The notes beneath the pieces were generated by a model. It searched no databases and was not told the DNA's origin. It saw nothing but the letters and a program-made list of their open reading frames with translations. A DNA stretch of 64,000 nt, from the NCBI GenBank assembly GCA_022747635.1, contig JAKTNV010000003.1, forward strand, positions 98,746,454 to 98,810,453. The letters are read 5' to 3'. Shown one piece after another: positions 26,111 to 37,980 of this stretch. The first letter of the stretch is position 1; each line of letters opens with the position of its first letter. The DNA is from Hetaerina americana (taxonomy: Eukaryota > Arthropoda > Insecta > Odonata > Calopterygidae). The translations under genes and the position numbers were made by a program.

Positions 26111-26980
26111 AGAGAGAATCAGTGAGACTTTTACGTCATTGTTGACTTAAATTGCTCCCATCATCGACTTTTTTCGAAGATCCGTGTCAAAGAAAAAATA
26201 CACCAACCATAAAGTAGCATTATTTATAGTCCATCAAGTTCTGAAATGGGTAAACTTACACATAAAATTATGCCTGATGGCGATGTCAGTTCACACGCCT
26301 TCTTAAACAATTCCAAAGCTCACTTTTTTTCAAGAAAAGTGAAAAAGGGTCATAAGAATCAAACAATTAAATGTGCAATATCAACTTTATAAGGCTAGGA
26401 AAAGTAAAAAATAATTTCTTCAATTTATATTCATATATTTTTCTAAGAGGTTAAAACCATCATGAGTTTCCTAAGCATTATAATTAATGGAAAATGAAAA
26501 CAGTAATACTTTCATCTAAGGTATTTTAATAAGGTCGGTATTTTACTGTGAGAAAATTTGTAATTTTATTCTCAATGGACCGTAGCGTTCGGCATCATTT
26601 TTCACTTCCTTACTAAAACGCTCCATTGAAATAGTCTCCTTCATAATGTAGCTCATCTATATTAGCTAATGAGTCAAAATCATCTGTCTTCACTTGTTTT
26701 AATTGATTCCAATTAAACAATCATTTCACACCATCATAAAGATCTGTCATGTCCAATGCTATTCAGTTGTTTCGAATTAGTTGTTCAACACTCAAAACTG
26801 TGGAAAGGTTCCTAGGAAAGACAAATCGCCATGCATAGTATATATCCAAGAACAATATTAATCAACTTGTGGTCATAGGGACCATACTCCAGGTGGGCCT
26901 GAATTTGGCTAAGTTATCACAGAAGTTTTCTAAATGTGAAGCAAAAGTTTAAGTCATCCAAAATGTTGTAAGGGTGAGGG
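26110..26980. other. AT-rich spacer
   Basis: Nothing recognisable is seen. Confidence 0.6.
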
Positions 26981-27640
26981 TTTTATTCGACAGGTGGGGT
27001 CCGCTTTCATGAGAGTTCTCCAGAAGTGGGGGTAGATGACGGGATGTATCCATCACTGGCCGCCCGCTCCCTCTCATCAAACCATTGCATCAACCCAGAG
27101 GGAAAATGACGCATTTGACCACCTTACTCGCGTTCCTCATCCCGGAACGGTGGCCCTTCTTTTTCCTTGCCTTCCTCTCTTCCTCTCTCAAATGCTCACC
27201 TTCATTGCGGGCAGCCTTCTCCTCTCACGCACTTTGGGGAAGGGGCCCGGTAAAAGAGAGAGGGAGAAATACAGGGAATGCTTGATAGCAACGGAGAAAA
27301 TACGAGATCACCTCCCACTATTCCCTCTATATTCCGCCTTTCAAAGTCCCGGCACGAATGGAATTGGAGCCGAGACGGGTCGAGAGCAAGGGCGCCCAAG
27401 ATGGGGAGAGATAAAGCGGCAATGAGGGTTGGAGGGCAGCGGGGGATGGGATGGTGGTGGGTGAAGTGAGCAACGAAGGGGAGCTGGGTGGGCATGCTTT
27501 TGTTTGGAAGAGGGAGGTAGTATCCAAGAAGCGTGGGTGCGTGAGAAACGCAGGAGAGGGATGCAATGAGGCGCAGAAGAATCGAGAGGGGGATGAATGG
27601 CACGTGGATATCTCACGTTGGGGTGGTCCATTTAAACTAA
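26980..27640. other. GC-rich, strand-asymmetric block
   Basis: Pyrimidine-rich DNA (about 27040-27230) gives way to purine-rich DNA (about 27230-27640). At least seven overlapping frames of 63-133 codons occur on both strands, all low complexity, which is the signature of skewed composition and not of coding. Confidence 0.5.
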
Positions 27641-28136
27641 AACGTGGAAATTTACTGGAGTGGGAATCCAAAATTATGCAACGTAACAAATAAAGTACTT
27701 AGAAATTGTATGCCACGTTTTATTCAACAACCTCCCGCCTTATTATTAAATAGTATCAGGGCAAATGATTGTAATTATATTTTCTCAACTAGTTTTATTT
27801 CCCACTTAAAAAATATTTACATATCGACGCAGAAACAAATTTTATCGGAGTGTTTTCCTATGTATTTATTTACCATTTATTCGTATATTTATTATTTATC
27901 CATTATTCTCTCATTTTTTTTAATGTACCCCAACTAACCTCCTATCATGCCTAGAATTTCTCCATATGCTTTTCTTTCCGTCCACTTCAGTATTCTTTTC
28001 TCCTCAACGCATGCATTTTAAGCACCTCAGATCTGCTCTTATCGTTTTGCATTGACGATCAATTATTAAGACGCAATTTACAACGCTCCATTTTGTAGAA
28101 TGAGCCTATCTGTTGTAGAATGAACCAACCAATGCA

Positions 28137-28191
<55 letters not shown>

Positions 28192-28790
28192 CATATATAT
28201 ATATATATGTATATACTATATACATATATATTGCAATTTATTTTCATAGAGAATTTAAATACCTAAATTTTTTGTGCAACATTCCTCATTCAATACAAAT
28301 GAAATTAATTCTTGAATAGGCTCCAAAATAAGTTGGTTATCTTAAATTAAGCTTCCAGAATAGCCTAACTTTCTCATTAATGATATTAACTAGGTATGTA
28401 TATGAATATTTTTACACTCTCAACCTTTAAATTGCTTGAATTTCATAAATTGGTTTTATGACCGAAATCTTCATTCACAATGGGTATCAGGTTATTTTTA
28501 TTGCTTGTGTTACAAAGAAAGTGCGATTTAATCTTCGAAATGGAAACCAAAGACATATATGGTGTGTTCCACAACTATCGCAATCAAATTTTCCACGCCA
28601 TTCCTCAGGCTAAACCGACCTACTAAATGCCCTTCAAGCTGTGAAAGCGGCAGGGTGTCAGTTATCGCAAACCTCTGCGGGCCAACCGTGTCAAGAAAAA
28701 AATGCAATCGATGATCGGCCACCGTTAGGCAATTAAATTTTGTGCTAAGCTGAGAAAACCTCTTGAAGAGACCAAATAATGATTTGTAAG
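27640..28790. other. AT-rich stretch with microsatellite
   Basis: AT-rich DNA contains the TA microsatellite listed separately. A string of the form TTGTAGAATGARCC occurs twice near 28093 and 28112. The minus-strand frame at 28528-28821 runs opposite to the mariner relic and is not recognised as a gene. Part of 28558-28798 may be the 5' end of that mariner copy. Confidence 0.55.
28139..28232. repeat. TA dinucleotide microsatellite
   Basis: A run dominated by AT units with a few interruptions. TGCAAT strings occur on either side, so the whole locus is nearly self-complementary and could extrude a cruciform. Confidence 0.9.
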
Positions 28791-28798
28791 GACCTTGC

Positions 28799-29340
28799 TC
28801 AAAAGTGAAAACAATGCTCATTGTCTTTTTGGACAGTAGAGCAGTGGTCCATAAGGAGATTTTTCCTCAAGAACAGACAGTTAACGCTGCCTACTACGTC
28901 GATGGGCTGGACAGACTCTGAAAACGGGTCATCAAGAGGAGAAATGCTCTCTCCGCTGCCTGGCAACACCATCACGACAACGCGCCTTGCCACAACGCGT
29001 TGCGAGTCCACGAGTTCCTGGCCAAACACCAGGTGCCAACGCTGCCCCCACCCCCTATAGTCGTGACGTCGCCCCAGTAGACTTTTAATTGTTTCCTCAG
29101 ATTAAAGAAGCCAAGAAAGGAAACCGTTTTTCGTGCATAGAAGAGATCCAATTAGCCTTGACGAGGACCTATCGAGAGGTCCCCGAAGACGCCTTCCATG
29201 GCGCGTAACGGTCATGGCAGAATCGCTGGAATAAATGTGTAGAGGCCCAAGGACAGTGCTTTGAAAAATTTTTAACGTTTGTACAAATCTGTTCAATAAA
29301 TGAATATTTTAAAAAATTTGATGAACTTTCAGTAAGCACC
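28799..29340 (+). pseudogene. Mariner transposase, C-terminal part, broken
   Basis: Mariner transposases cut and paste DNA with a DDD metal-binding triad. The frame from 28799 starts SKVKTMLIVFLDSR; the first catalytic Asp is at 28832-28834. HHDNAP carries the second Asp at 28976-28978. YSRDVAPVDF carries the third at 29080-29082. Exactly 34 residues separate the last two, the DD34D signature of mariner. After it come LFPQIKEAKKG and a Trp-rich tail (RSWQNRWNKCVEAQG). The copy is dead: stops at 28919-28921, 29086-29088 and 29206-29208, and a frameshift near 29055 between LPPPP and YSRD. The N-terminal helix-turn-helix region is missing. The catalytic residues have survived even though the frame has not. 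Confidence 0.85.
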
Positions 29341-29343
29341 CTG
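28799..29343 (+). mobile_element. Mariner-family DNA transposon relic
   Basis: The segment encodes the C-terminal two thirds of a mariner transposase (see the pseudogene entry). The 3' end probably lies near 29343, where the GCACCCTG end could be part of a terminal inverted repeat. A GGTG-containing string near 28559 is a possible, poorly matching 5' end. The N-terminal DNA-binding domain is not visible, so the copy is either internally deleted or 5'-decayed. I could not confirm a TA target duplication. Confidence 0.75.
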
Positions 29344-30130
29344 TTTAACTTAATTACAGATTCGAGCGCCACGCCTTCAGATTATGTTATGACCGTGTTA
29401 TAGAAACTAAATTTGCATTGGTTATTTTAACAATAATCTTATATTAGCAGAAATTTTAACTAATAACGATAAAAACGTAACTTGTAAAAAACATGCCGAT
29501 AATAAACTATCTGCTGTTAAATTTCGGAGAAAATATTTCTGATTGTTACTTTATATTACTTGGCAATTATTATAACAAAATGAATAGAATAAATGTTTTC
29601 CTTAGTCCCTTCGAACTGCCTACTATGGCTATGCCAACGGCTGTTTTGATTGGTGAGGTAAGAAGAAAAAATTAAAGCAGCTCGATTGAAATCGAGAGTG
29701 CGATGAAGCTTCACTTGGAATTGCAATTGAATACTCTAATTTGTAGCTCAGCGCTCTAAACACTAGATTACCACGTCCTGTATTCCTATCCGGACAACCC
29801 AAGTATTTCTGAAATATTTTCATTATGTAGAATTAGAAGTTTCTCCCGTAAAATTAAAATTACCTCAGACAAAGCGCATATCTTGTACTAAGTAATTCAC
29901 CATGTGAAAATTTTTTACGATTGAAGCACCCTAATACATAAATATCTGGGACTTCGGGGAAATATTTGTTTGCCTCGATGTTTGTTGTTAGCTAAATTTT
30001 ATTTAAACCTGCGTCAACGGTATTGTTCAGCAAGTGCTATTTGAGTTATATCGCAATTTATTCTCTTTGTTGGAATATATGCATCGTGACTTTAACGATT
30101 CTTTGATATTATGGCTGAGGGAGTGTGGGG
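29343..30130. other. AT-rich spacer
   Basis: No gene is seen apart from the SINE-like segment at 29680-29800. Small frames at 29493-29675 (+) and 29629-29823 (-) are unrecognised. Confidence 0.6.
29680..29800 (-). repeat. Candidate tRNA-derived SINE head
   Basis: On the minus strand, TGGTAATCTAGTG (29773-29761) resembles an RNA polymerase III A box. It is followed by TTAGAGCGCTGAGCTAC, as in the D-arm and anticodon arm of a tRNA. A degenerate B-box-like string lies about 30 bases further at 29730-29718. A true tRNA is unlikely because the acceptor and T stems do not pair. Confidence is limited by the weak B box. Confidence 0.4.
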
Positions 30131-30530
30131 CGGTTTAAGCGGAGATGGCGTGAATATAATTCTGTCTACGGCGTACTCATTATGGACTCATTTATACGTA
30201 TATCGAGGAAACTGAATGGATCTCCGTCCGCCTGGGATAGTGGCACGTGTGGGAGAAGGAGGCGTAAGGGGTTTGGATGAGTGTGAAGAGTGGAAAGAGC
30301 GAAAGGGACAGGCGAGGGTGCGAAGGAGAGCAGAGATGGCAGGAAGAGAAGAATCTTCGTGCCGCTTCGCTCGCCTGGAACGTGTCCAATAAGAACTCCC
30401 CATCAAACGTCACGTGTGAGCTAGCGCAGACCATCGCTACCGAAGGTTACTTGGCCCCAGCGACGGAGCTCCGCCATTAATGCGATCCAAAAGCGCTCCG
30501 TTCTTTCCCACTATTTCGGATTGATCGATG
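30130..30530. promoter_or_regulatory. Candidate promoter or enhancer island
   Basis: A GC-richer block contains CCAAT (30386-30390) 21 bp before a perfect CACGTG E-box (30411-30416) in the context GTCACGTG, the preferred bHLH-ZIP site (USF/MITF/Myc class). CCGCCATTAA at about 30471-30480 adds a Pho/YY1-type site. Frames on both strands are short and low complexity. Transcription direction is unknown. Confidence 0.35.
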
Positions 30531-30536
30531 GTATAA

Positions 30537-30576
30537 ATAAGGTGATAAATAAAAGACTTTTTATTTATCACCTTAT
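30537..30576. repeat. Perfect 18-bp inverted repeat
   Basis: Arms 30537-30554 and 30559-30576 are exactly complementary around the 4-base loop GACT. It sits at the edge of the GC-richer island. An RNA copy would form a very stable hairpin. It is too short for a typical microRNA precursor (about 60-80 bases) and could be a cruciform or the remains of a foldback element. Confidence 0.9.
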
Positions 30577-30579
30577 AAA

Positions 30580-31290
30580 GACACCCCAAAAATTCTGCTA
30601 CGTTTATTGAGAATTCTAGAGTTAACAGATTTGTTTCTTGCTTCAGTATCGATACTAGAGCTTAAAAAAGAAGTAAATGAACTGGTTTGACCATTATTAC
30701 TGTCGAGGAACAAAGTCAGCCGTCATAAAGGAGATTATTTAGAATATTTTTAAAATCTAAAATACACATTTAGAAAAGCTAGAACCCGCTATTTTAGTAG
30801 GCAATATTGAGCTAATAGGGAAAAACTTAACCTACAAGTTCCTTCAAGGGTCTAAATAGCATGCTGCATTCTGTTTTAAATACTCTATGTACTCTTTGTA
30901 TGTTAGACTCTGCTCAGAATGAAAATTTCAAAGGAAAATTATTCAAGAATGTTCAAATAATTATCTTTAACAAAGGTTTATCGTTACTAGAATATGATTT
31001 TTCTACTAAGTAGAAAAGTCAAACTAGTTTGCGAAATACTTGCATGTACAATATAAGTTTTCAAAAATATGTTGTCCACCTCAAACAATTTCACAGAATT
31101 TCTGGAAATCCTATCGCATTGAATAAAACTTGAGTATTTCACGAAAATACAGTCACGACTCATCGAAATTAAAACAATTTTCATAAAGAAAGAAAATAAT
31201 AAATTGCTCATGTGAAGACTATTTTATCTGAAGTTAGAAACATTTCCGTCTGAAGGCAATTTTTACCCTTGGAATTTATTTTATTTATTC
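30580..31290. other. AT-rich spacer
   Basis: Nothing recognisable is seen. Confidence 0.6.
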
Positions 31291-33790
31291 CTCAGCGACA
31301 GTATTTCCCTGTCACCTGCTCACACATATTCCATTCCGCCTCGGCCCTTTTCCCACCTACCTTCTTCCCACCCTGTCTTTAGAAGTGCAATGCAAGTTTA
31401 TCCCTTTCCTTCTCCCTCCTGGACCCTTCCGTATCTCATTTTCGCGACACCGACATCACGTACAAAGTCTTATCTTCACAAACACCCTTGCAACCTCCCT
31501 TTTTACTTCCCGAATCCTCAATTCCTCCTCCCGACTCTCTTACCCCTGTGAGATGTTCGCGACAATCCGAGGTTGCGAAAGGCCTCATCTCAGCCCACCC
31601 CTCTTATATTCCCCATCCACTTCACCTCAAATATCCACCGCCACCCGGCAATCGTCTACCTCCATGACGGCCACCACTTCTCATACGCGCGTCCCTCGAC
31701 AAAAACCCAAAATACTATATATACGAGCTCAAAGGGCGCCCATCTGAAAGAGCAAAACATATCACGGTGCCGTGACGTAAATTGCAGGGTGGAAGACGCA
31801 GGAGAGTGCTAGGGGGCTTAGATCGTCTCGATGGCGGATGAAGAAAAGGAGCAATTGCTTCCAATTCCGCCACACAGACGCAGATGAACTGGATATATTG
31901 CGGCTTCGTGCCTCCTCTGTGTCAATACAATTCACGAAGTTAAACTTGAACCACACGATTGATATGAATATATCAGTGGGCTTAGCTGGATGTATGTAGT
32001 GATGGGAGCTTAGAATGAGATCAGACCTGCAAAAAAAGAAAACTTTCAGAAACTTCATCAAAGAATACTCGAATACTTTAATAAATCAAGTGGAAAGTGA
32101 TGTGTGAAACATTAAGCACTTTCAATCTCACGGTCGACGACAGGAGGTTTAACGCACAACCCTCTTCCCCTCTTCTAACGTGCCCAGGACCGTTCGCGAG
32201 CTGTAAACATTCGAGATGGCCACAACGGAAGGGGAGAGTATAATCGGTGCCTTTGTTCCTCCTCATCCATCTCGCTCTAGAGAGACAGAACCCCATCCCC
32301 TGAAATATTCGCATCTGTCACCACGCCTTCTCCTACAGGACCCCTTTAAGGATTCCTTCTAAATTCTTTCCTATCTCATCCTTCTCCCAACAATAAATTC
32401 CCCAGCAGGCAGGGGCATCTTGTCAACATGGGTGCAACCATATTTTTCATGGATCTGTGGCCGACGAGGAACGCAACGGCGGCGAATGACAGGAAGATGG
32501 CCGCCGTGTCCCCGAAACATGGCCGTGCCGAACGAAAATTGTGTACCGAACGAATATTTTTGAAGAGCGACGAAAAAGGGGACGGCTTTAGCCCATTCCA
32601 TCACTCCCCTTCCCACCCGCTGTCTGACTTTTATAGAATGAGAGGAAGAGAGGCGTGCTAGAGGTACGATGAAGGAATTGGAGCTTATGAGTGCGAGTTA
32701 GATCCCCCTCTGCGGTCGCAGATGAGGGGAAGAGAGGAGGGGTGGAGGGCTAAATGGATATCGGGATTGTTCGGGTAGCACGCCGAGAGGAAAAAACACA
32801 CGGGTCTCAGGATAAAGGGTTCGGCCCCGAAATGATGGTGGGCGGGAAGGAGTGGGGTGCAAGGGAGAAGGGGAAGTTAGGGTATGAGGAACTTAGGGTA
32901 GGAAGAGGTGGGGGCAGGGAGACTTGCGTGGAAGTTTTGATGGGAAATTTTTCTACGGTCGGGACGTGAGAAGAAATGGACTCAAGAGGGAGCGTGGAGA
33001 GGGCGTGACGGGAATGTCTTGCACGCGCCTTATAACTCGCCTTCCCTACAAACCCCACCCTCCAAAAAGACTACGCCCATTTCGCCCCTCCCCTTTTATC
33101 CTACTTCCTCGGTGTCACTCACCCCACCGCTCGTCTAGCACGATGCCTTCCCCACACCACAAGAAATGTTACGCGGATTTTCCCCCGAATCCTCCACCTT
33201 CCTCCCCCTCCAAAAGTTCCGCTTCCCCCGGAAGGCCATTTCTCTCGCCAGAATTCCCTTATGTCCCTTGGGCACCTCCAGCGCTACATGCTATAGACGT
33301 GGGTTGGAACTTATGAAGAAGTGGAAGTGAAGGAGAGAAGAGAAGATATTACCGCGAACTAAAAATTAAGAGTAGATAGAAAGGTGGTGGGAGAGCGAAC
33401 AAGTTGGGGCAATTTGGGTGGACCGATGGCTGAAAAGGGAAAGAGGGTTTAAGGAGCCCAAGGGGTGGAAAAAAGTTTGGGGTGGAAGATGAAGAAAGGC
33501 CAGTCGGGAGCTAGAGGGCAAGAGGTAGGGGAGAGAAAGAAGGAAAGAGGGTCTGGTTTGATATAACTAGAGGGGAAAAGAATGGGTTTATGAGAACGGA
33601 AGGAAAGGATTTAAGGGAAGGAGGGAAGATTGTACAAGAAGAGGCATGGGATAAGAAGTCCCCTGGAACAAGTTGGCCGCCTACTTAAGTAAGCGGACGC
33701 CTGATTGGCCTCATTTTCCCTGGAATTCCCTGGTGACGGACACTTTTTAAGGCATAAAAAACGATAGTTCAGACTCCTCTTGCTGGAAGG
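31290..33790. other. Large GC-rich mosaic block
   Basis: This is the largest island. Pyrimidine-rich DNA (31300-31700) is followed by mixed GC-rich DNA (31700-32640), a purine-rich segment (32640-33000), a short pyrimidine-rich segment (33000-33280) and another purine-rich segment (33300-33640). It contains AAGATGGCCGCC (32494-32505) and ATGGCGG (31831-31837), both YY1/Pho-like. About ten reading frames of 60-130 codons overlap on both strands and look compositional. It may contain a promoter and first exon, but no splice structure can be supported. Confidence 0.4.
31831..31887 (+). other. Short open reading frame, possible 5' exon fragment
   Basis: ATGGCGGATGAAGAA opens an 18-codon frame whose product starts MADEEKEQLLPIPP and ends in four basic residues before TGA. 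The acidic MADEEKE start resembles many eukaryotic N-termini, but no GT donor follows before the stop, the peptide is tiny and the same bases form a YY1/Pho motif. It is recorded as a curiosity and not as a gene. Confidence 0.15.
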
Positions 33791-35500
33791 GGAGGTCATT
33801 TTTCTTTTTTTTTGCGTTATTACTTATTCATCCGCTTGAGTATTGAGCCTCAAGGAGAGATGTACGATCAAAGGAAAAGAAACACTATTAACGTACGTAA
33901 AAGGTGTATTATTCCCTCTCATTTCCTAAACTATTCCCCTGTGGGCATATGTACATAAACCCCGTCATTTCTACAATAAATGGTGGAAAATAGTATAATG
34001 ATTTTACTCAAGTATTTCAAGAATTGAATCTTTAACATTTTGTCCTCAACAAATGTCCGTTTTTTCAAAATTGGGTTAGGATTTGTGATTCATATTACTA
34101 AATATTTTCAGGACGGCGAAAGAGGTTTTGCTTCGTTTCTGAATTAGGGGAAACGTATTTTCTACCTGAAATGTTGAATAAAAGTTTTTAGTCAAATACA
34201 GTATTTCCTTAGGCTTAACTCTCGCGCTCTAACTTTTTCAGTTAAATTTCATTCCATTTCGGGATACATTTTGTTTGTTACCTTAACTATCTCTTTGCAT
34301 AAAGATAGTTAAAGTATAGAGGTCAAAGAAATTTAGTTCATTCATTCCATCACACCCATTCATGCGTGATCGCTTTGAATTAAGCCGTCATATCACGGCT
34401 GAAAGGGCTATTGATATCACAGTTATAATACATCTTCTGTCTTCCTTTCTTCTCTCGCCCATCAAATTAGCTATGGACGTTGAATGAAGAGGCAAACGAG
34501 TTTTAAGATAGCTTGGCTAGCCCGCACCTATAAACTGTTCGCCATATAAAATATGAGCCTATTTTATCATCACAATGGAATATTAGCATAGAAATAATTT
34601 AATTGTACAAGGCCAAGATGAAGATTAATTTTTATAAATTATTTTACCGAGTATCCTTCTCAGAAAATATTGAAAAATCATATTTTAAAACAAAAGCTAT
34701 CTAATAGATAACAATTTGGAGATAATAGAGTTGAATAAATTTGAAATGATAAATTTCTTTTTTTTTAAAGTTGAATAGAAACTTTCAAGTAAATTCTATA
34801 TTTATCATCCTTCAAAGTTTAGTTAACTTTATTGGCGTATTAAATTATACATATGAGGGTTTTATGATATTTCGCATGAAATTGAACCAGTAGATACCTG
34901 TAAACTTTTATCGGAACAGGGATTATATTGCTTAATTGTACATATTTTACAGAGAGTAACCATGTAGCATATGAGACGCTTTTAAACTTAGGTTAGTTAG
35001 AGTATTAAGATGAAAAACTCGGCTATCATTTGGTAGAAATATTTTTTTGAGGAACTGAACAATTAAATATTTTACCATATCTGTAGGAATTAGTGCCTGA
35101 TGCTACTAATAGTAATCATATTATTATTTTAATTGATTTTTATTTTATTAGATAAATGAATTAATGCATTAATTTTTTCGTTTAAATATCTAGTAACCGG
35201 ATTTATATAATTCTAGCGGGAAAAAAAATAATATCATCGTTACCGTCATTACTGTACTTCCTAACTATTTCGTAGTCAAATACTTCTGGTATATCTTTAT
35301 GCGGCAATTACTGCCCTCAAATCTTCATTGAGAAAATCCAATTTGATATACTCAACATGTGAACTTACTTATTTTGTCTCTGTTGAAAACTCGTTCAACT
35401 TAGCCCTCAGCCTGATTCAAGTACTCCAGCATTACATCATCTCACATAAGACGCACGCAAGAGTAGAGCTTGAAACTGGCGTGTCCTTAAGATGTCGGAC
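33790..35500. other. AT-rich spacer
   Basis: A 10-bp inverted repeat lies at 34283-34312 (arms TTAACTATCT and its complement, loop 10). No gene is visible. Confidence 0.6.
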
Positions 35501-36180
35501 AAACTCCTGCCAAAGCGAAGAAAACTAAGGGGGTAATACTTCAGGAAGAGCATACATTGAGAAACTCATCCACTTCTCCAGCAGCCAGGCAGCCGTTATG
35601 ACCCCGGGTCCTGTCTTCTCTCTCCGGCAAAAGGAAGGAAGAAACGTTTCACCCTCACCCTCTCTCTCTATCCAACTTCTTAGTTCAGGGAGAGTGGTGG
35701 GTCTCCGTCGACTAGGCACAGATGCGGAGGGCGGAAAGCAGGAAACGTTACAGAAGATGAGCATGAGAGAAAATGAGCCGTGGAATTAAAAGGAGACTTA
35801 AAGGACGAGGAGAGGGAGCCAGGAATGGAAGCGAAAGAGGGAAGCAGGTGAGTCGTATGCCGGCGAATATGGAAAAGACGCAAATAAAATCCTTCTCCTG
35901 AGAAGAAAAATGAGGAGGAATACACCCGGGCTGTTGGACTGGGAAGGATTTAGAAGGTTGGATAGTATGGGTGGGAGGGTGAGGGCTCTGGAGCTTGGAA
36001 AGTAATTACATCAGTTCTGCGGGGATGAAGAAAAACTTCGCAAGGAAGGCTGTTGGGAAACTATGAAGGTATACTTTCTGGAGTCGGAAGAGGATTTAAT
36101 GTTCCCTTTCGTAGAAGGGCGCTTACTCCCATCCTCCCTTCTCTATCTACTCTTTTGCCTCAATCCTAAATGCGTAAGGG
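35500..36180. other. GC-richer, purine-biased block
   Basis: The plus strand is purine-biased from about 35680. Overlapping frames on both strands (35525-35925) are low complexity. Confidence 0.45.
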
Positions 36181-36760
36181 GTATATTTTAGACAATGTTT
36201 TGTGCAAAAATGAAGTCAGCATTTTGTAGTGAAAAATGAAAAATAAGTGCCGTTACAAGTTAGTCTATCCAAAGCAGAGAATTTTAGTCAATTTCATCAT
36301 TAATTAAATCCAGGCGTTAAAAAAACTTACGTATATGTATATAAACGAAATTTTCTTTTTAAGATTCTCCAAGGATGTAACGGTTTCCTAACATTGCATT
36401 TAATTATAAAATTATAGAAAATTAACATGTTTTAGCATTTTTGGCATGATGATTTTATTTTCTAATTATTCTTTTTCGTTTGACCAAAATCTCATGTAGA
36501 CTGTTTTCAGTTATAGCACCGTTTTTATACAATGTATCAAAAATGATTCAAAAGAGAATTTCTCAATTTTCTCCAAAGTATCGCTGCTAAAAATTATCAC
36601 CAAATTCGTTTAAAATATAATTTTTTCTCTAATTACTGAAATTAAATATCAAAATCATTCATGAAACATACAAGCATTCAGGTAGAAGCCTTGTTTTTAT
36701 ATCTGTATAATTATTGTGGAATGGTGAATAAATGCATAACCATGTAATCGTGCAAGCATC
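36180..36760. other. AT-rich spacer
   Basis: Nothing recognisable is seen. Confidence 0.6.
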
Positions 36761-37270
36761 GAATTAAAATAATGAATGCATCTGCATTTCCTTGCTGGAA
36801 ATGTCAAAGGCCACTTATGCTTCTCGCAGAAAATACTGGGTTGTGGGCAGAATGGTTTAGGCAGAAGAGGTTGAGAGAGTGCCTGTTGTCGGAGAGAGGG
36901 CGGAGGTTGAGCACCGCCATTCGGTGACAATTGAGTTAAGCGACAGTGGCAAGGGGGCTAGGAATAACACAGCCAAGGTTGGTAGGTTGTGAGGGGTGAG
37001 GCATAAGAACGGTAGCCGAGGAAAAGGGGAATTATGGTGCGGGCGGGAAGAAATGGGATTGTGGTAATTAGGAGAGTCCCGTGAGTGTTCCTCAGGGGAA
37101 GACTCCGTCCTTCGTGCAGAGAGGTTTCGCTAAGGAACTACTGCAGGCCGTTAGCTCCACGACTCCAACTAGAGTTTATGCGGCAGGCCAGAACCTAATA
37201 CTCGAGGACACGTCAGTGCATGAGTGGGCCAAGGGAGGCAGAGAATAGAGAACTTCCTAAAATTAAAGAT
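36760..37270. other. GC-richer, purine-biased block
   Basis: The plus strand is rich in G and A, with one short minus-strand frame (36697-36930) that is Pro/Gln-rich and unrecognised. Confidence 0.4.
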
Positions 37271-37980
37271 TATTTTTTTCAGTTTCACCTTAAGATTGAG
37301 TTTACTGGAATATAATATCAAGCGATAAGTTAAGTGCCGTCTGGTGCCCTAAGGTCGCCGTCTGAGGAATAAATTTACATATTTGGCTGTTTTTTGATAT
37401 TTTTGGTCATTGGGTTTCCTGGAACGATACTCATTCTATATCATTGCAAAATATTTGCAAATAAATGTATCCGTATGACACGGTAAGAAGGGTTAAAACA
37501 AAGTCGCTTAAAATGTGTTCATTTTCATAGAAATCGGTACATACAACGAGTGCAGCTGGTAAATATGATACATTATAATAAGTAGACCCAATAAATGTGG
37601 CAGAAAAAATAGCCTTTCGGTGTATTCACCAGGTTTTCATAATACCCGAGTGCTTGAGTTTTATTTTTATCACATCATTTGGACTGTTAACAGATAAGTA
37701 GATCATTCATCACAGACTAACTATATTTTGTTGCCAGAGAAACTTGGCTCATGGATGAAATTCTCCCCGCAGTATATATTCTAATGGATTCAGTGAAACG
37801 CATGAGACAAGGCAAAGAAATAAATTAAACTCCGAGAAAAGAGTCCAATGAGACAATTATTCTATGCACGGGAAAGACAGCTATTCAAAACAAAATATGA
37901 CCCCGTTATGCTGTAAAACTGTTTATTGCTACAATAAATTACTCTGTGTAAAACGCGGCTGAATTCCTTTGAAAAAGTTT
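37270..37980. other. AT-rich spacer
   Basis: Nothing recognisable is seen. Confidence 0.6.

Noticed and set aside
28528..28821. 97-codon minus-strand frame next to the mariner relic
   Set aside because: It overlaps the start of the transposase relic on the opposite strand and has no recognisable family; more likely a shadow of old transposon sequence.
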